From Aureimonas ureilytica DSM 18598 = NBRC 106430 (GTDB taxonomy: Bacteria > Pseudomonadota > Alphaproteobacteria > Rhizobiales > Rhizobiaceae), in assembly GCF_000382705.1 (NCBI RefSeq), contig NZ_ARQE01000003.1, positions 372,001 to 436,000 on the forward strand: a DNA stretch of 64,000 nucleotides, in the 5' to 3' direction. The notes below the pieces were generated by a model. That model had not been told where the DNA came from, ran no database searches, and worked only from the letters and a program-made list of their open reading frames with translations. Below are positions 56,765-64,000 of this stretch, one piece after another. How positions within the stretch are numbered: the first letter of the stretch is position 1; each line of letters begins with the position of its first letter. The translations under genes were made by a program, and so were the position numbers.

Positions 56765-58606
56765 ATGCGCCGATCCAAGCGTTTCTCGAACCTGTCGTTA
56801 CCCCTCGCCTTGGTCGTGGTCGCGAGCGCGCTATCATCGGCCGTCGGCATCTACTCCTATTCTCGCGCCCTCGATCAGTCGGTGGCCGTCGGATCGGGAA
56901 CGCTCAGGCTGGCCTCCGCCGCTTTGTCGGGCCATCTGGCGCGCTACGAAGCGCTGCCGATTCTGGTGGCCGAACGGCCGGAGGTGCGCGATCTCCTGGC
57001 TCGACCCCGCGACGAGGCGGCGCGCCGGGAGGCCGATCTCTACCTGAAGTCGGTCAACGCGCTGCTGTCCTCCTCCGACGTCTACCTCATGCTGACCGAC
57101 GGCGAGACGATCGCCGCCAGCAACTTTGACGGCCCGACCAGCTTCGTCGGATCGAACTTCCGCTATCGTCCCTATTTCCAGGATGCGGCCGAGGGACGGA
57201 CGGGACGATTCTACGGTCTTGGAACGACGTCGGGCAAACGCGGCTACTACTTCTCCGCGCCGGTCCGCGACAACGGCACGGTCATCGGCATCGTCGTCAT
57301 CAAGGTGGATCTCGACCCGCTGGAGGCCGCCTGGGCGAGCGGCGAGTTCGAGATCATCGTGACCGACCCGGAGGGCATCATCTTCATGTCCGGCCGGCCG
57401 AACTGGCGCTACCACATCTTCGAGCGCGGCGTGCCGAACGCCCTGTCGCGCACGGAGGAAAGCCGACGCTACGACGACGAGCCGCTGCCCGATCTCGGCG
57501 TCATACGCTCGAGCGCCGGCGAGCGAGCGATCGTCGACATTCCGGCCGACGGCGAGCTGCGCAGCTTCGTGGCGCTGTCCGAACCGATGCCCGCGGCGGG
57601 CTGGACGGTGCGGGTGCTGGTGGACCGGGCGCCCGCGAGGTTCCTCGGAGTGGCGGTGGGCTTTGCCGCCCTCTTCCTTCTCGGCATCGCGGGCTTCGCC
57701 TTCGCCGCCTTTCAGCAGCGCCGGCATCGGCTGGCCGAGCGCGCCCGCGCGCAGGCCCAGGCGCATGTCGAGCTGGAGCGGCGCGTCGGCGAGCGGACGG
57801 CCGCGCTCGCCAGCGTCAACAAGCGCCTTCAGCGCGAGGTCGCCGAACGGCGGACCACCGAGGAACTCCTGCGCCGCACGCAGTCCGATCTGGTGGAAGC
57901 CGGCAAGCTCGCCGCGCTCGGGCAGATGTCGGCGGCTCTCAGCCACGAGTTCAATCAGCCGCTCGCCGCCGCCAGCGCCTATGCCGACAGCACCGGCGTC
58001 CTTCTGCAGCGCGGACGCATCGAGGAGGCGCGCGAGAACGTCGAGCGGATCGCCAGCCTGATGGACCGCCTGTCGAAGATCTCGCGTCACCTGCGCAACT
58101 TCGCCCGCCGGCCGGAGGAGCAGCTGGAGGCCGTCGATGTCCGCAGCGTGGTCGCCGATGCGCTGGCCATCGCGGAATGGCGCCTCAAGGCCGCCCAGGC
58201 CGAGGTGGAGACGGAGATCGATCCCGAGATCACCCATGTCTCGGCGGTGCCCGTGCGCCTGCAGCAGGTCATCGTCAACCTCGTCTCGAACGCCGCCGAC
58301 GCGGTGGAGGGCGCCGAGCGCCGGACGGTGGTGGTCTCGGCGAGCCCCCAGCCCGACGGGCAGGTGCGCATCGCCGTCGCCGACCGCGGGCCGGGCGTGC
58401 CCGACGCCATCCTGGCGCGCATCTTCGACCCGTTCTTCACCACCAAGGGCGTCGGCAAGGGGCTTGGTCTCGGCCTGTCCATCTCCTACAACATCATGCG
58501 CGACTTCGGCGGAAGCCTTTCGTGCGAGAAGCGGGCGGGCGGCGGCGCGGTCTTCGCCCTGACGCTTCGCACCCCTGCCCTGGCGAACATCGAGGCTGCC
58601 CCGTGA
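56765..58606 (+). CDS. DctB-type sensor histidine kinase
   Basis: A 613-residue membrane kinase. A first membrane helix (about 11-31), a periplasmic dCache-like sensor (about 40-288; [41 protein letters not shown] is a DctB-type ligand region), a second helix (295-316), a coiled coil (320-380), then the kinase core: H-box SHEFNQPL with His394, N-box [12 protein letters not shown]1 DRGPGVP, F-box FDPFFTTK and G2 GKGLGLGLS. DctB senses C4-dicarboxylates in rhizobia; here the neighbours are tctCBA, so a tri- or dicarboxylate is likely. It overlaps the regulator gene by 4 bp. Confidence 0.92.
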   Translation: MRRSKRFSNLSLPLALVVVASALSSAVGIYSYSRALDQSVAVGSGTLRLASAALSGHLARYEALPILVAERPEVRDLLARPRDEAARREADLYLKSVNALLSSSDVYLMLTDGETIAASNFDGPTSFVGSNFRYRPYFQDAAEGRTGRFYGLGTTSGKRGYYFSAPVRDNGTVIGIVVIKVDLDPLEAAWASGEFEIIVTDPEGIIFMSGRPNWRYHIFERGVPNALSRTEESRRYDDEPLPDLGVIRSSAGERAIVDIPADGELRSFVALSEPMPAAGWTVRVLVDRAPARFLGVAVGFAALFLLGIAGFAFAAFQQRRHRLAERARAQAQAHVELERRVGERTAALASVNKRLQREVAERRTTEELLRRTQSDLVEAGKLAALGQMSAALSHEFNQPLAAASAYADSTGVLLQRGRIEEARENVERIASLMDRLSKISRHLRNFARRPEEQLEAVDVRSVVADALAIAEWRLKAAQAEVETEIDPEITHVSAVPVRLQQVIVNLVSNAADAVEGAERRTVVVSASPQPDGQVRIAVADRGPGVPDAILARIFDPFFTTKGVGKGLGLGLSISYNIMRDFGGSLSCEKRAGGGAVFALTLRTPALANIEAAP

Positions 58607-59973
58607 AGGATGCGACGGTCCTCCTCGTCGAGGACGAAAAAGAGGTGCGCCTGTCCTATGCGCAGGCGCTCGATCTGGCGGGCTTCCGCGTCCGCGCCTT
58701 CTCCAGCGCGGACGGGGCGCTCGAACTTGTCGGCCATGACCTGTCCGGCATCGTCGTCACCGACATCCGCCTCGCCGCCGGCATGGACGGGATGACGCTG
58801 CTCGGCCGGGTCCGCGCGATCGATCCCGACATTCCGGTCGTCCTCGTCACCGGCCATGCCGATACGGCGCTCGCGGTCTCGGCCATGCGGGAGGGCGCCT
58901 ACGACTTCATCGAGAAGCCCTGCCCGCCCCGCCAGCTCGTGGACGTCGTCACCCGCGCCCTCGACCGACGCCGGCTGGTCCTGGAGAACCGGCGCCTCCG
59001 CACGCTCGCCGACGGCCGTCGCGACGACCTGGAGCTGCGCCTGATCGGGCGCGCCAGCGCCATGGTCGACCTGCGCTACCGCATCCGCGCGCTGGCCGCC
59101 GCCGATGCCGACGTTCTCGTGACCGGCGCCACGGGCACCGGCAAGGAGGTGGTGGCGCGCGCGCTCCACGACGTCAGCGCGCGCAAGGCCCGCTCCTTCG
59201 TCGTGGTGGACTGCGCCGCCCTGCCCACCAATCTCGCCGAGGACGAGCTGTTCGGACACGAGGTCGGCGCCTTTCCGGGCGCGGTGCGGGCGCGCTTCGG
59301 AAAGTTCGAGCAGGCGCATGGCGGCACGCTGCTGCTCGACGAGATTGTATCCCTGCCGCTCGACCTGCAGGGCAAGCTCCTGCGTGTCATCCAGGACCGG
59401 ACCGTCACCCGGATCGGCTCGCATGTCCCGATCTCGATCGATCTGCGCATCGTCGCGACCATGAAGAACGACCCGCAGGAGGAGGTCGCGGCCGGGCGGC
59501 TGCGGGCCGACCTCCTCTACCGGCTCAACGTCGTGACCCTGCGCCTGCCCCCGCTCGCCGAGCGGCGCGAGGACGTGGCGCTCCTGTTCCTGCAGTTCGT
59601 ATCGGAAGCCTCCGTCCGGCTCGGTCGCGACGAGACGAGCGTGCCGCCGGCGGTGCTGGCCGACATCGCGCGCCGCTCGTGGCCCGGCAATGTGCGCGAG
59701 GTGCGCAACGCGGCGGAGCGATACGTCCTCGGCCTCGGCCTTGCTGCGCCCGACGACCCGCGCGAGGAGCCGACCGCACGCAGGCTCGCCGACCGGGTGG
59801 CCGATTACGAGCGCTCGCTGATCGCCGGGGCGCTCGCGACGTCGGGCGGAAGCCTGAAGGCGGTCTATGAAAGCCTCGGCGTCTCGCGCAAGACGCTCTA
59901 CGAGAAGATGCAGAAGTTCGGCCTCGACAAGCGCGACTTCGACGAGGACGAGGCCGGCGACGAGACGGCCTGA
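58603..59973 (+). CDS. DctD-type response regulator with AAA+ domain, altered GAFTGA loop
   Basis: A 456-residue NtrC/DctD-class regulator. Receiver with phospho-acceptor Asp54 (VVTDIRLAAGMDG), AAA+ domain with Walker A GATGTGKE (175-182) and Walker B LLLDEI (243-248), and a Fis-type HTH (SGGSLKAVYESLGVSRKTLYEKMQKFGL, about 414-441). The sigma-54-contacting loop is GAFPGA (222-227) in place of GAFTGA. The start is GTG 58603, overlapping the kinase stop. It should activate the downstream tctCBA genes; the loop change makes its use of sigma-54 uncertain. Confidence 0.92.
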   Translation: MKDATVLLVEDEKEVRLSYAQALDLAGFRVRAFSSADGALELVGHDLSGIVVTDIRLAAGMDGMTLLGRVRAIDPDIPVVLVTGHADTALAVSAMREGAYDFIEKPCPPRQLVDVVTRALDRRRLVLENRRLRTLADGRRDDLELRLIGRASAMVDLRYRIRALAAADADVLVTGATGTGKEVVARALHDVSARKARSFVVVDCAALPTNLAEDELFGHEVGAFPGAVRARFGKFEQAHGGTLLLDEIVSLPLDLQGKLLRVIQDRTVTRIGSHVPISIDLRIVATMKNDPQEEVAAGRLRADLLYRLNVVTLRLPPLAERREDVALLFLQFVSEASVRLGRDETSVPPAVLADIARRSWPGNVREVRNAAERYVLGLGLAAPDDPREEPTARRLADRVADYERSLIAGALATSGGSLKAVYESLGVSRKTLYEKMQKFGLDKRDFDEDEAGDETA

Positions 59974-60050
59974 CCCGCGCCGGACCGATGCGCGCCCGGC
60001 TTCGCGCGCTCCCCCTTGCGCGCCGCGCGTTCCCCAACGATGTGTCGATC

Positions 60051-60092
60051 TCCACCCATGCGAAACGGCAAAATGGGTCGCAATCCACCCAT
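60051..60092. promoter_or_regulatory. Repeated site upstream of tctC, candidate activator-binding region
   Basis: TCCACCCAT occurs twice (60051-60059 and 60084-60092) and ATGGGT, its inverse core, at 60073-60078. This gives two overlapping dyads (ACCCAT-13 nt-ATGGGT and ATGGGT-8 nt-ACCCAT). It lies 65-106 bp upstream of the proposed sigma-54 promoter, the normal position of an NtrC/DctD-type enhancer. Confidence 0.55.
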
Positions 60093-60156
60093 CGCAGGGG
60101 ATCGGCGAAATCTCACCGAGCCCACGACATCGTTTTCTGTTGCGTCACACACGCCG

Positions 60157-60172
60157 TGGCGCTCTCATCGCT
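60157..60172 (+). promoter_or_regulatory. Candidate sigma-54 promoter of tctCBA
   Basis: TGGCGCTCTCATCGCT has the invariant GG (-24) and GC (-12) ten bases apart and matches nine of twelve consensus positions (TGGCACG-N4-TTGCW). It is about 225 bp before the tctC ATG; the 423-bp gap 59974-60396 contains no gene. Confidence 0.5.
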
Positions 60173-60396
60173 GAGCCGCATCGTGTTGGGAGATGGGACG
60201 CGGCGCGAAGCTTGTCTGGGAGGACACACATGATGCTTCAGCGTCTCTGATCGGGCGCCCCTGCAACGACCGACCGGTCTGCGTCGGCTCGCAGCTTCCG
60301 TCCGTCCGCTGCCGCCCCCATCCGCCTTCAGCCCGTTCGCCACCTGAAAAACGGGGCGTCGATGCCGCTTGCCTTTTTTCTCCGGGAGGAACCACC

Positions 60397-61374
60397 ATGC
60401 TTCTGAAACATCTCGCCATGCTGTCCATCGGCGTCGCTTTGTCCGCCACTTCGGCTTTCGCGCAGTCGAACTATCCGACGCAGCCGATCACGGTCGTCGT
60501 GCCCTTCTCCGCCGGCGGCCCGACCGACACGGTGACGCGCCTCATCGCGCAGACCATGACCAGCGAACTCGGACAGCAGGTTCTCGTGCAGAATGTCGGC
60601 GGCGCGGGCGGCACGCTCGGCGCCGGTCAGGTCGCCAAGGCCAAGCCCGACGGCTACACGCTGCTTCTCCACCATATCGGCATGTCGACGGCCCCCACGC
60701 TCTACCGCCAGCTCGCCTTCGATCCGCTCAAGGATTTCGCCCCGATCGGACAGGTCACGTCCGTTCCCATGACGATCGTCGCGCGCAAGGATCTCGAGCC
60801 CGCCGATGCGGCCGGCCTCATCAGCTACCTGAAGGAAAACGGCGCGGACACGACCTACGCCCATGCCGGCATCGGCTCGGCCTCGCATCTTTGCGGCATG
60901 CTCCTGCAGGAAGCGCTGGGCGTGCAGATGGTGACGGTGCCCTACCAGGGCGCGGCGCCGGCCATGACCGACATCGTCGGCGGCCAGGTCGATCTTCTCT
61001 GCGATCAGACCACCAACACGACCAACCAGATCAAGGCCGGCGAAGTGAAGGCCTATGCGGTGACGACGCCCGAGCGCGTCGCCTCGCTGCCGGACCTGCC
61101 GACCACGAAGGACGTCGGCCTCGACAAGCTGCAGATCGGCGTCTGGCACGGTCTCTACGCGCCGGCCGGCACCGATCCCGCGATCATCGCCAAGCTCGAG
61201 GCCGCCCTGCAGAAGGCCCTGGCCGACGAGACCGTGAAGTCGCGCTTCGCCGAGCTCGGCACCGCCCCGGCCACGGCGGCGGACGCGACCCCGAAGTCGC
61301 TCGAGACCCAGCTCGCCTCGCAGATCGAACTCTGGCGCCCGATCATCCAGGCCGCCGGTACCTTCGCCGACTGA
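60397..61374 (+). CDS. tctC: Tripartite tricarboxylate transporter binding protein TctC
   Basis: A 325-residue periplasmic binding protein with a Sec signal (LSIGVALSATSAFA|QS). QPITVVVPFSAGGPTDTVTRLIA, NVGGAGGTLGAGQVAKAKPDGYTLL and YQGAAPAMTDIVGGQVDLL define the Bug/TctC family, which bind citrate-like carboxylates. GGGAGGA precedes the ATG by six bases. First gene of tctCBA. Confidence 0.93.
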   Translation: MLLKHLAMLSIGVALSATSAFAQSNYPTQPITVVVPFSAGGPTDTVTRLIAQTMTSELGQQVLVQNVGGAGGTLGAGQVAKAKPDGYTLLLHHIGMSTAPTLYRQLAFDPLKDFAPIGQVTSVPMTIVARKDLEPADAAGLISYLKENGADTTYAHAGIGSASHLCGMLLQEALGVQMVTVPYQGAAPAMTDIVGGQVDLLCDQTTNTTNQIKAGEVKAYAVTTPERVASLPDLPTTKDVGLDKLQIGVWHGLYAPAGTDPAIIAKLEAALQKALADETVKSRFAELGTAPATAADATPKSLETQLASQIELWRPIIQAAGTFAD

Positions 61375-61463
61375 CCGGCGCATCCCGTTCGACGCCGTGA
61401 CCGGCCGGAGCAGACTGCGACCGGCCGGTTCGTTCCATCGTGCTGGCCGTGGGGGCAAATCAT

Positions 61464-61931
61464 ATGCACGCAATCGAGGGCGTTAAGTCGCGCCGCGACG
61501 TTTTTGCCGGACTGATCTTCATCGCGGTCGCGATCGGCTTCGGCGTCGAGGCCTCGAACTACGACATGGGCCGGGCGATCCGCATGGGACCCGGCTTCAT
61601 CCCGATGACGCTCGCGATCCTGCTGGCCATTCTCGGCGCGATCGTGGGCTTCACGGGCTTTCGCAAGCACGAGACGATCGAGCCCTCGCCGATCCCGTGG
61701 AAGGGCATGGCGCTGGTGGTGCTGGCGCTGGTGATCTTCGGCGAGTTCGGCGCGACGCTCGGCCTCGTGCCCGTGGTGTTCGTGGGCACCGCCATCGTGG
61801 CGCTGGCCTCGGCGCGCAACACGATCCTCTCCGCGCTCGCCATCGCGCTCTGCATGTCGGCGCTCTGCTGGCTCGTGTTCAAGGTCGGGCTCGGCATCAC
61901 CCTGCCGACCTTCGGCCCCCTCTTTTCCTGA
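61464..61931 (+). CDS. tctB: Tripartite tricarboxylate transporter small membrane subunit TctB
   Basis: A 155-residue protein with four predicted membrane helices (FAGLIFIAVAIGFGV, MTLAILLAILGAIVGF, ALVVLALVIFGEFGATLGLVPVVFVG, LSALAIALCMSALCWLVF). ATG 61464 with GGGGG nine bases upstream is preferred; GTG 61440 would add eight residues. Ninety bp after tctC and 11 bp before tctA. Confidence 0.88.
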   Translation: MHAIEGVKSRRDVFAGLIFIAVAIGFGVEASNYDMGRAIRMGPGFIPMTLAILLAILGAIVGFTGFRKHETIEPSPIPWKGMALVVLALVIFGEFGATLGLVPVVFVGTAIVALASARNTILSALAIALCMSALCWLVFKVGLGITLPTFGPLFS

Positions 61932-61942
61932 CGGAGCCGCGC

Positions 61943-63448
61943 ATGGAACTCCTCTCCAATCTCGCGCTCGGCTTCGAGACCGCCTTTACCGTCACCAACA
62001 TCTTCTGGTGCTTCATCGGCGTCCTGCTCGGAACCCTCGTCGGCGTCCTGCCCGGCATCGGCCCGACGGCGACCATCGCCATGCTCCTGCCGATCACCTT
62101 CACCTTCTCGCCCGTCACCGCCCTCATCATGCTCTCGGGCATCTACTACGGCGCGCAGTACGGCGGCTCCACCACAGCCATCCTGATCAACCTGCCCGGC
62201 GAAAGCTCCTCCGCCGTCACCGCCATCGACGGCTACCAGATGGCCCGCAAGGGCCATGCCGGAAAGGCGCTCGCCACCGCCGCGCTCGGCTCCTTCTTCG
62301 CCGGCTCGGTGGCAACCCTGCTTCTGGCCGTCGCCGCCCCGCCGCTCTCGCGCGTCGCCCTCCAGTTCGGCGCGCCCGAATATTTCGCGCTGATCGTGCT
62401 CGGCCTCCTCGTCTCGATCTCGCTCGCCCACGGCTCGGTCATCAAGGCGCTCGCCATGATCGTGCTCGGCCTCCTGCTCGGAACCGTCGGCCAGGACATC
62501 TACACCGGCACCCCGCGCTTCACCTTCGGCCAGCTCGAACTCTACCAGGGCATCAACTTCGTCTCGATCGCGGTCGGCGTCTTCGGCGTCGCCGAGATCT
62601 TCCGCAATCTCGAGAACGAGACGACGCGAGAGGTCGGCGTGAAGAAGGTCTCGGGCCTCTGGCTCACAAGGGACGACTTCAAGCGCATCGCAGCGCCTGT
62701 CGTGCGCGGCACGGTGCTCGGCTCGATCCTCGGCGTCCTGCCGGGCGGCGGCCACGTCCTGTCCTCCTTCGCCTCCTATTCGCTGGAGAAGAACCTCGCC
62801 AAGGACAAGTCCGAGTTCGGCCATGGCGCGATCCAGGGCGTCGCAGGGCCCGAAAGCGCCAACAACGCGGCCGCCCAGACCTCCTTCATCCCGCTCCTGA
62901 CGCTCGGCATTCCCGCCCATCCGGTCATGGCGCTGATCGTCGGCGCCTTCATCCTCCAGGGCATCACGCCCGGCCCGAACGTCATCAACACGCAGCCCGC
63001 GCTCTTCTGGGGCATCATCGCCTCGATGTGGATCGGCAACGTGCTCCTCGTCATCCTCAACCTGCCCCTGATCGGGCTGTGGGTGAAGATGCTGACCATT
63101 CCCTACCGCGTCCTCTTCCCGGCCATCGTCCTGTTTGCCGCGATCGGCTGCTACTCGATCAACAACAACCCGTTCGACGTCTACGCGATCGGCGTGTTCG
63201 GCCTCCTCGGCTATGTCCTGATCCGCCTCGGCTGCGAGCCGGCGCCGTTGCTTCTCGGCTTCGTGCTCGGCCCGCTTCTGGAAGAGCACCTGCGCCGCGC
63301 CATGATCATCTCGCGCGGCGACCCGACCGTCTTCCTCTCGCGGCCGATCTCCGCGACGCTGCTGGCGCTGGGCCTCGCCGCCGTGATCGTCGCGCTCCTC
63401 CCCTCCATCCGCGCCAAGCGCAAGGAGGTCTTCGTCGAGGACGATTGA
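61943..63448 (+). CDS. tctA: Tripartite tricarboxylate transporter large membrane subunit TctA
   Basis: A 501-residue channel subunit with about ten or more membrane helices. Conserved motifs are GVLPGIGPTATIAMLLPITF, YYGAQYGGSTTAILINLPGESSSAVTAIDG and GVAGPESANNAAAQTSFIPLLTLGIP, repeated halves of the TctA fold. Transport is driven by an ion gradient with TctC delivering the ligand. The ATG at 61943 lies after GGAG. Confidence 0.94.
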   Translation: MELLSNLALGFETAFTVTNIFWCFIGVLLGTLVGVLPGIGPTATIAMLLPITFTFSPVTALIMLSGIYYGAQYGGSTTAILINLPGESSSAVTAIDGYQMARKGHAGKALATAALGSFFAGSVATLLLAVAAPPLSRVALQFGAPEYFALIVLGLLVSISLAHGSVIKALAMIVLGLLLGTVGQDIYTGTPRFTFGQLELYQGINFVSIAVGVFGVAEIFRNLENETTREVGVKKVSGLWLTRDDFKRIAAPVVRGTVLGSILGVLPGGGHVLSSFASYSLEKNLAKDKSEFGHGAIQGVAGPESANNAAAQTSFIPLLTLGIPAHPVMALIVGAFILQGITPGPNVINTQPALFWGIIASMWIGNVLLVILNLPLIGLWVKMLTIPYRVLFPAIVLFAAIGCYSINNNPFDVYAIGVFGLLGYVLIRLGCEPAPLLLGFVLGPLLEEHLRRAMIISRGDPTVFLSRPISATLLALGLAAVIVALLPSIRAKRKEVFVEDD

Positions 63449-63474
63449 GCCAGACCCGCATCGCATGGCAGCAC

Positions 63475-63509
63475 CGGTTCCGGCGCGGGTTGACCCCGCG
63501 CCGGAACCG
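63475..63509. terminator. Perfect 15-bp hairpin after tctA
   Basis: CGGTTCCGGCGCGGG, loop TTGAC, CCCGCGCCGGAACCG, 26 bp after the tctA stop. There is no T run, so it may be a Rho-linked end, mRNA-stabilising structure or REP-like element rather than an intrinsic terminator. Confidence 0.55.
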
Positions 63510-63707
63510 ACGCACGTCCAGAGGCTGTCATGGATCTTGGGCCGGTATCCTGCCGGCCGCACGGGACGGATGAGCGACATCATCCGCCGCACCGGCAAGT
63601 CGACAAGTCGGGCCAGGACAGATCAGTGTCCGGATGTCACGGCTCATGCCTGTGCCGGCGCACCAGTACGGGCGTCCGCGAACAGGCGCGCTCCGCGAGC
63701 GCTCTCC

Positions 63708-63857
63708 TCAGATACGCCGACGGCCGGAGATCAGCTGGAACACCACGACGATTACCGCGATCACGAGCAGAAGATGGATCAGTCCTCCGGCGACGTGGAA
63801 AACGAAGCCTCCGAGGATCCAAAGAATAAAAAGAATGACCGCGATCGTCCACAACAT
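63708..63857 (-). CDS. Small two-helix membrane protein (Lmo0937/DUF5670-like)
   Basis: A 49-residue protein. MLWTIAVILFILWILGGFVF and GLIHLLLVIAVIVVVFQLI form two membrane helices with the family's G-H-L-L pattern, ending RRRI. GGGAGAG is a good ribosome site just before the ATG (63855-63857). These proteins are common, often stress-induced, and of unknown role. The gene is too short for usual length cut-offs. Confidence 0.85.
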   Translation of the reverse strand: MLWTIAVILFILWILGGFVFHVAGGLIHLLLVIAVIVVVFQLISGRRRI

Positions 63858-64000
63858 GGAAGCTCTCCCACTTGGCACCCAACACACTCACGAAAACGAG
63901 AGGTGACCTGGAAACGTTCCCGCCCACCCTCGCGAATGGCCGAAAACCATAAGGCCATGTCGAGCGCGATGCGCGTCGATAGGAGGAGGCTGAACGCATC
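63858..64000 (+). other. Right edge; probable leader of a gene outside the window
   Basis: The last bases contain AGGAGGAGG (63981-63989), a strong ribosome site on the plus strand, followed by 11 bases to the end. A gene probably starts at or just past base 64000. Confidence 0.35.

Noticed and set aside
61559-63598. Open frame of 679 codons on the minus strand opposite tctA
   Set aside because: Asp/Glu/Arg-rich antisense product of membrane-protein codons; tctA is certain on the plus strand.

Overview
The window is about 64 kb of GC-rich DNA with tightly packed genes and many 4-bp and 1-bp stop/start overlaps. Gene content and order point to an alphaproteobacterium of the order Hyphomicrobiales (Rhizobiales), possibly Aurantimonadaceae. 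The main clues are kdsB and pheA next to a membrane-anchored cytochrome c, a complete Tad/Cpa pilus locus with a CtrA-like box, a yejABEF importer with two binding proteins, a DUF1127 gene, and a palindromic repeat of a kind I recognise from rhizobial genomes. The genus is inference; no rRNA gene is present.

Left part (1-19.6 kb): the 3' end of nudC, a DUF1127 gene, a single reading frame that fuses KdsB (LPS Kdo activation) to prephenate dehydratase (Phe synthesis), a cytochrome c with a long Ala/Pro tail, and the Yej peptide importer. The Yej operon is split: a small antitoxin-like gene, a PIN toxin and a His-rich CDF metal exporter lie between permease yejE and ATPase yejF. A Nudix hydrolase, a GhrA-type reductase, a pepA/MarR/NlpC-P60 unit and a TadD-like TPR lipoprotein follow.

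Tad pilus (19.6-30.4 kb): flp pilin, cpaA, cpaB, cpaC, cpaD, cpaE, cpaF, tadB and tadC run leftward. Divergently there is an orphan CpaC-N-terminal-like protein and two TadE/TadF-type pseudopilins.

Nucleoside uptake and salvage (30.6-45.4 kb): deoB-add-upp run rightward. Facing them is an eight-gene leftward chain (ABC ATPase, VOC protein, two BMP-type permeases, cdd, punA, deoC, deoA) in which every junction overlaps. Further right are a thioesterase and slyX, a nucleoside hydrolase, and the BMP binding protein, whose 5' leader carries three 35-bp hairpin repeats. Together these import nucleosides, deaminate and phosphorolyse them, and feed pentose phosphates into central metabolism.

Right part (45.5-64 kb): msrA and a small membrane protein, a (GCTCTG)15 array inside a possible lipoprotein gene, and tRNA-Ser(GGA). 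Then comes a transport-rich block: an M20 amidohydrolase with a Dpp-type peptide ABC transporter and a divergent LysR regulator, followed by a DctB/DctD-type two-component system reading into a TctCBA tripartite carboxylate transporter. The DctD-like regulator has GAFPGA in place of GAFTGA, yet a plausible sigma-54 promoter with an upstream repeated site precedes tctC. A 49-residue membrane protein gene lies near the right end.

No CRISPR array, insertion sequence, integrase or prophage gene was seen.
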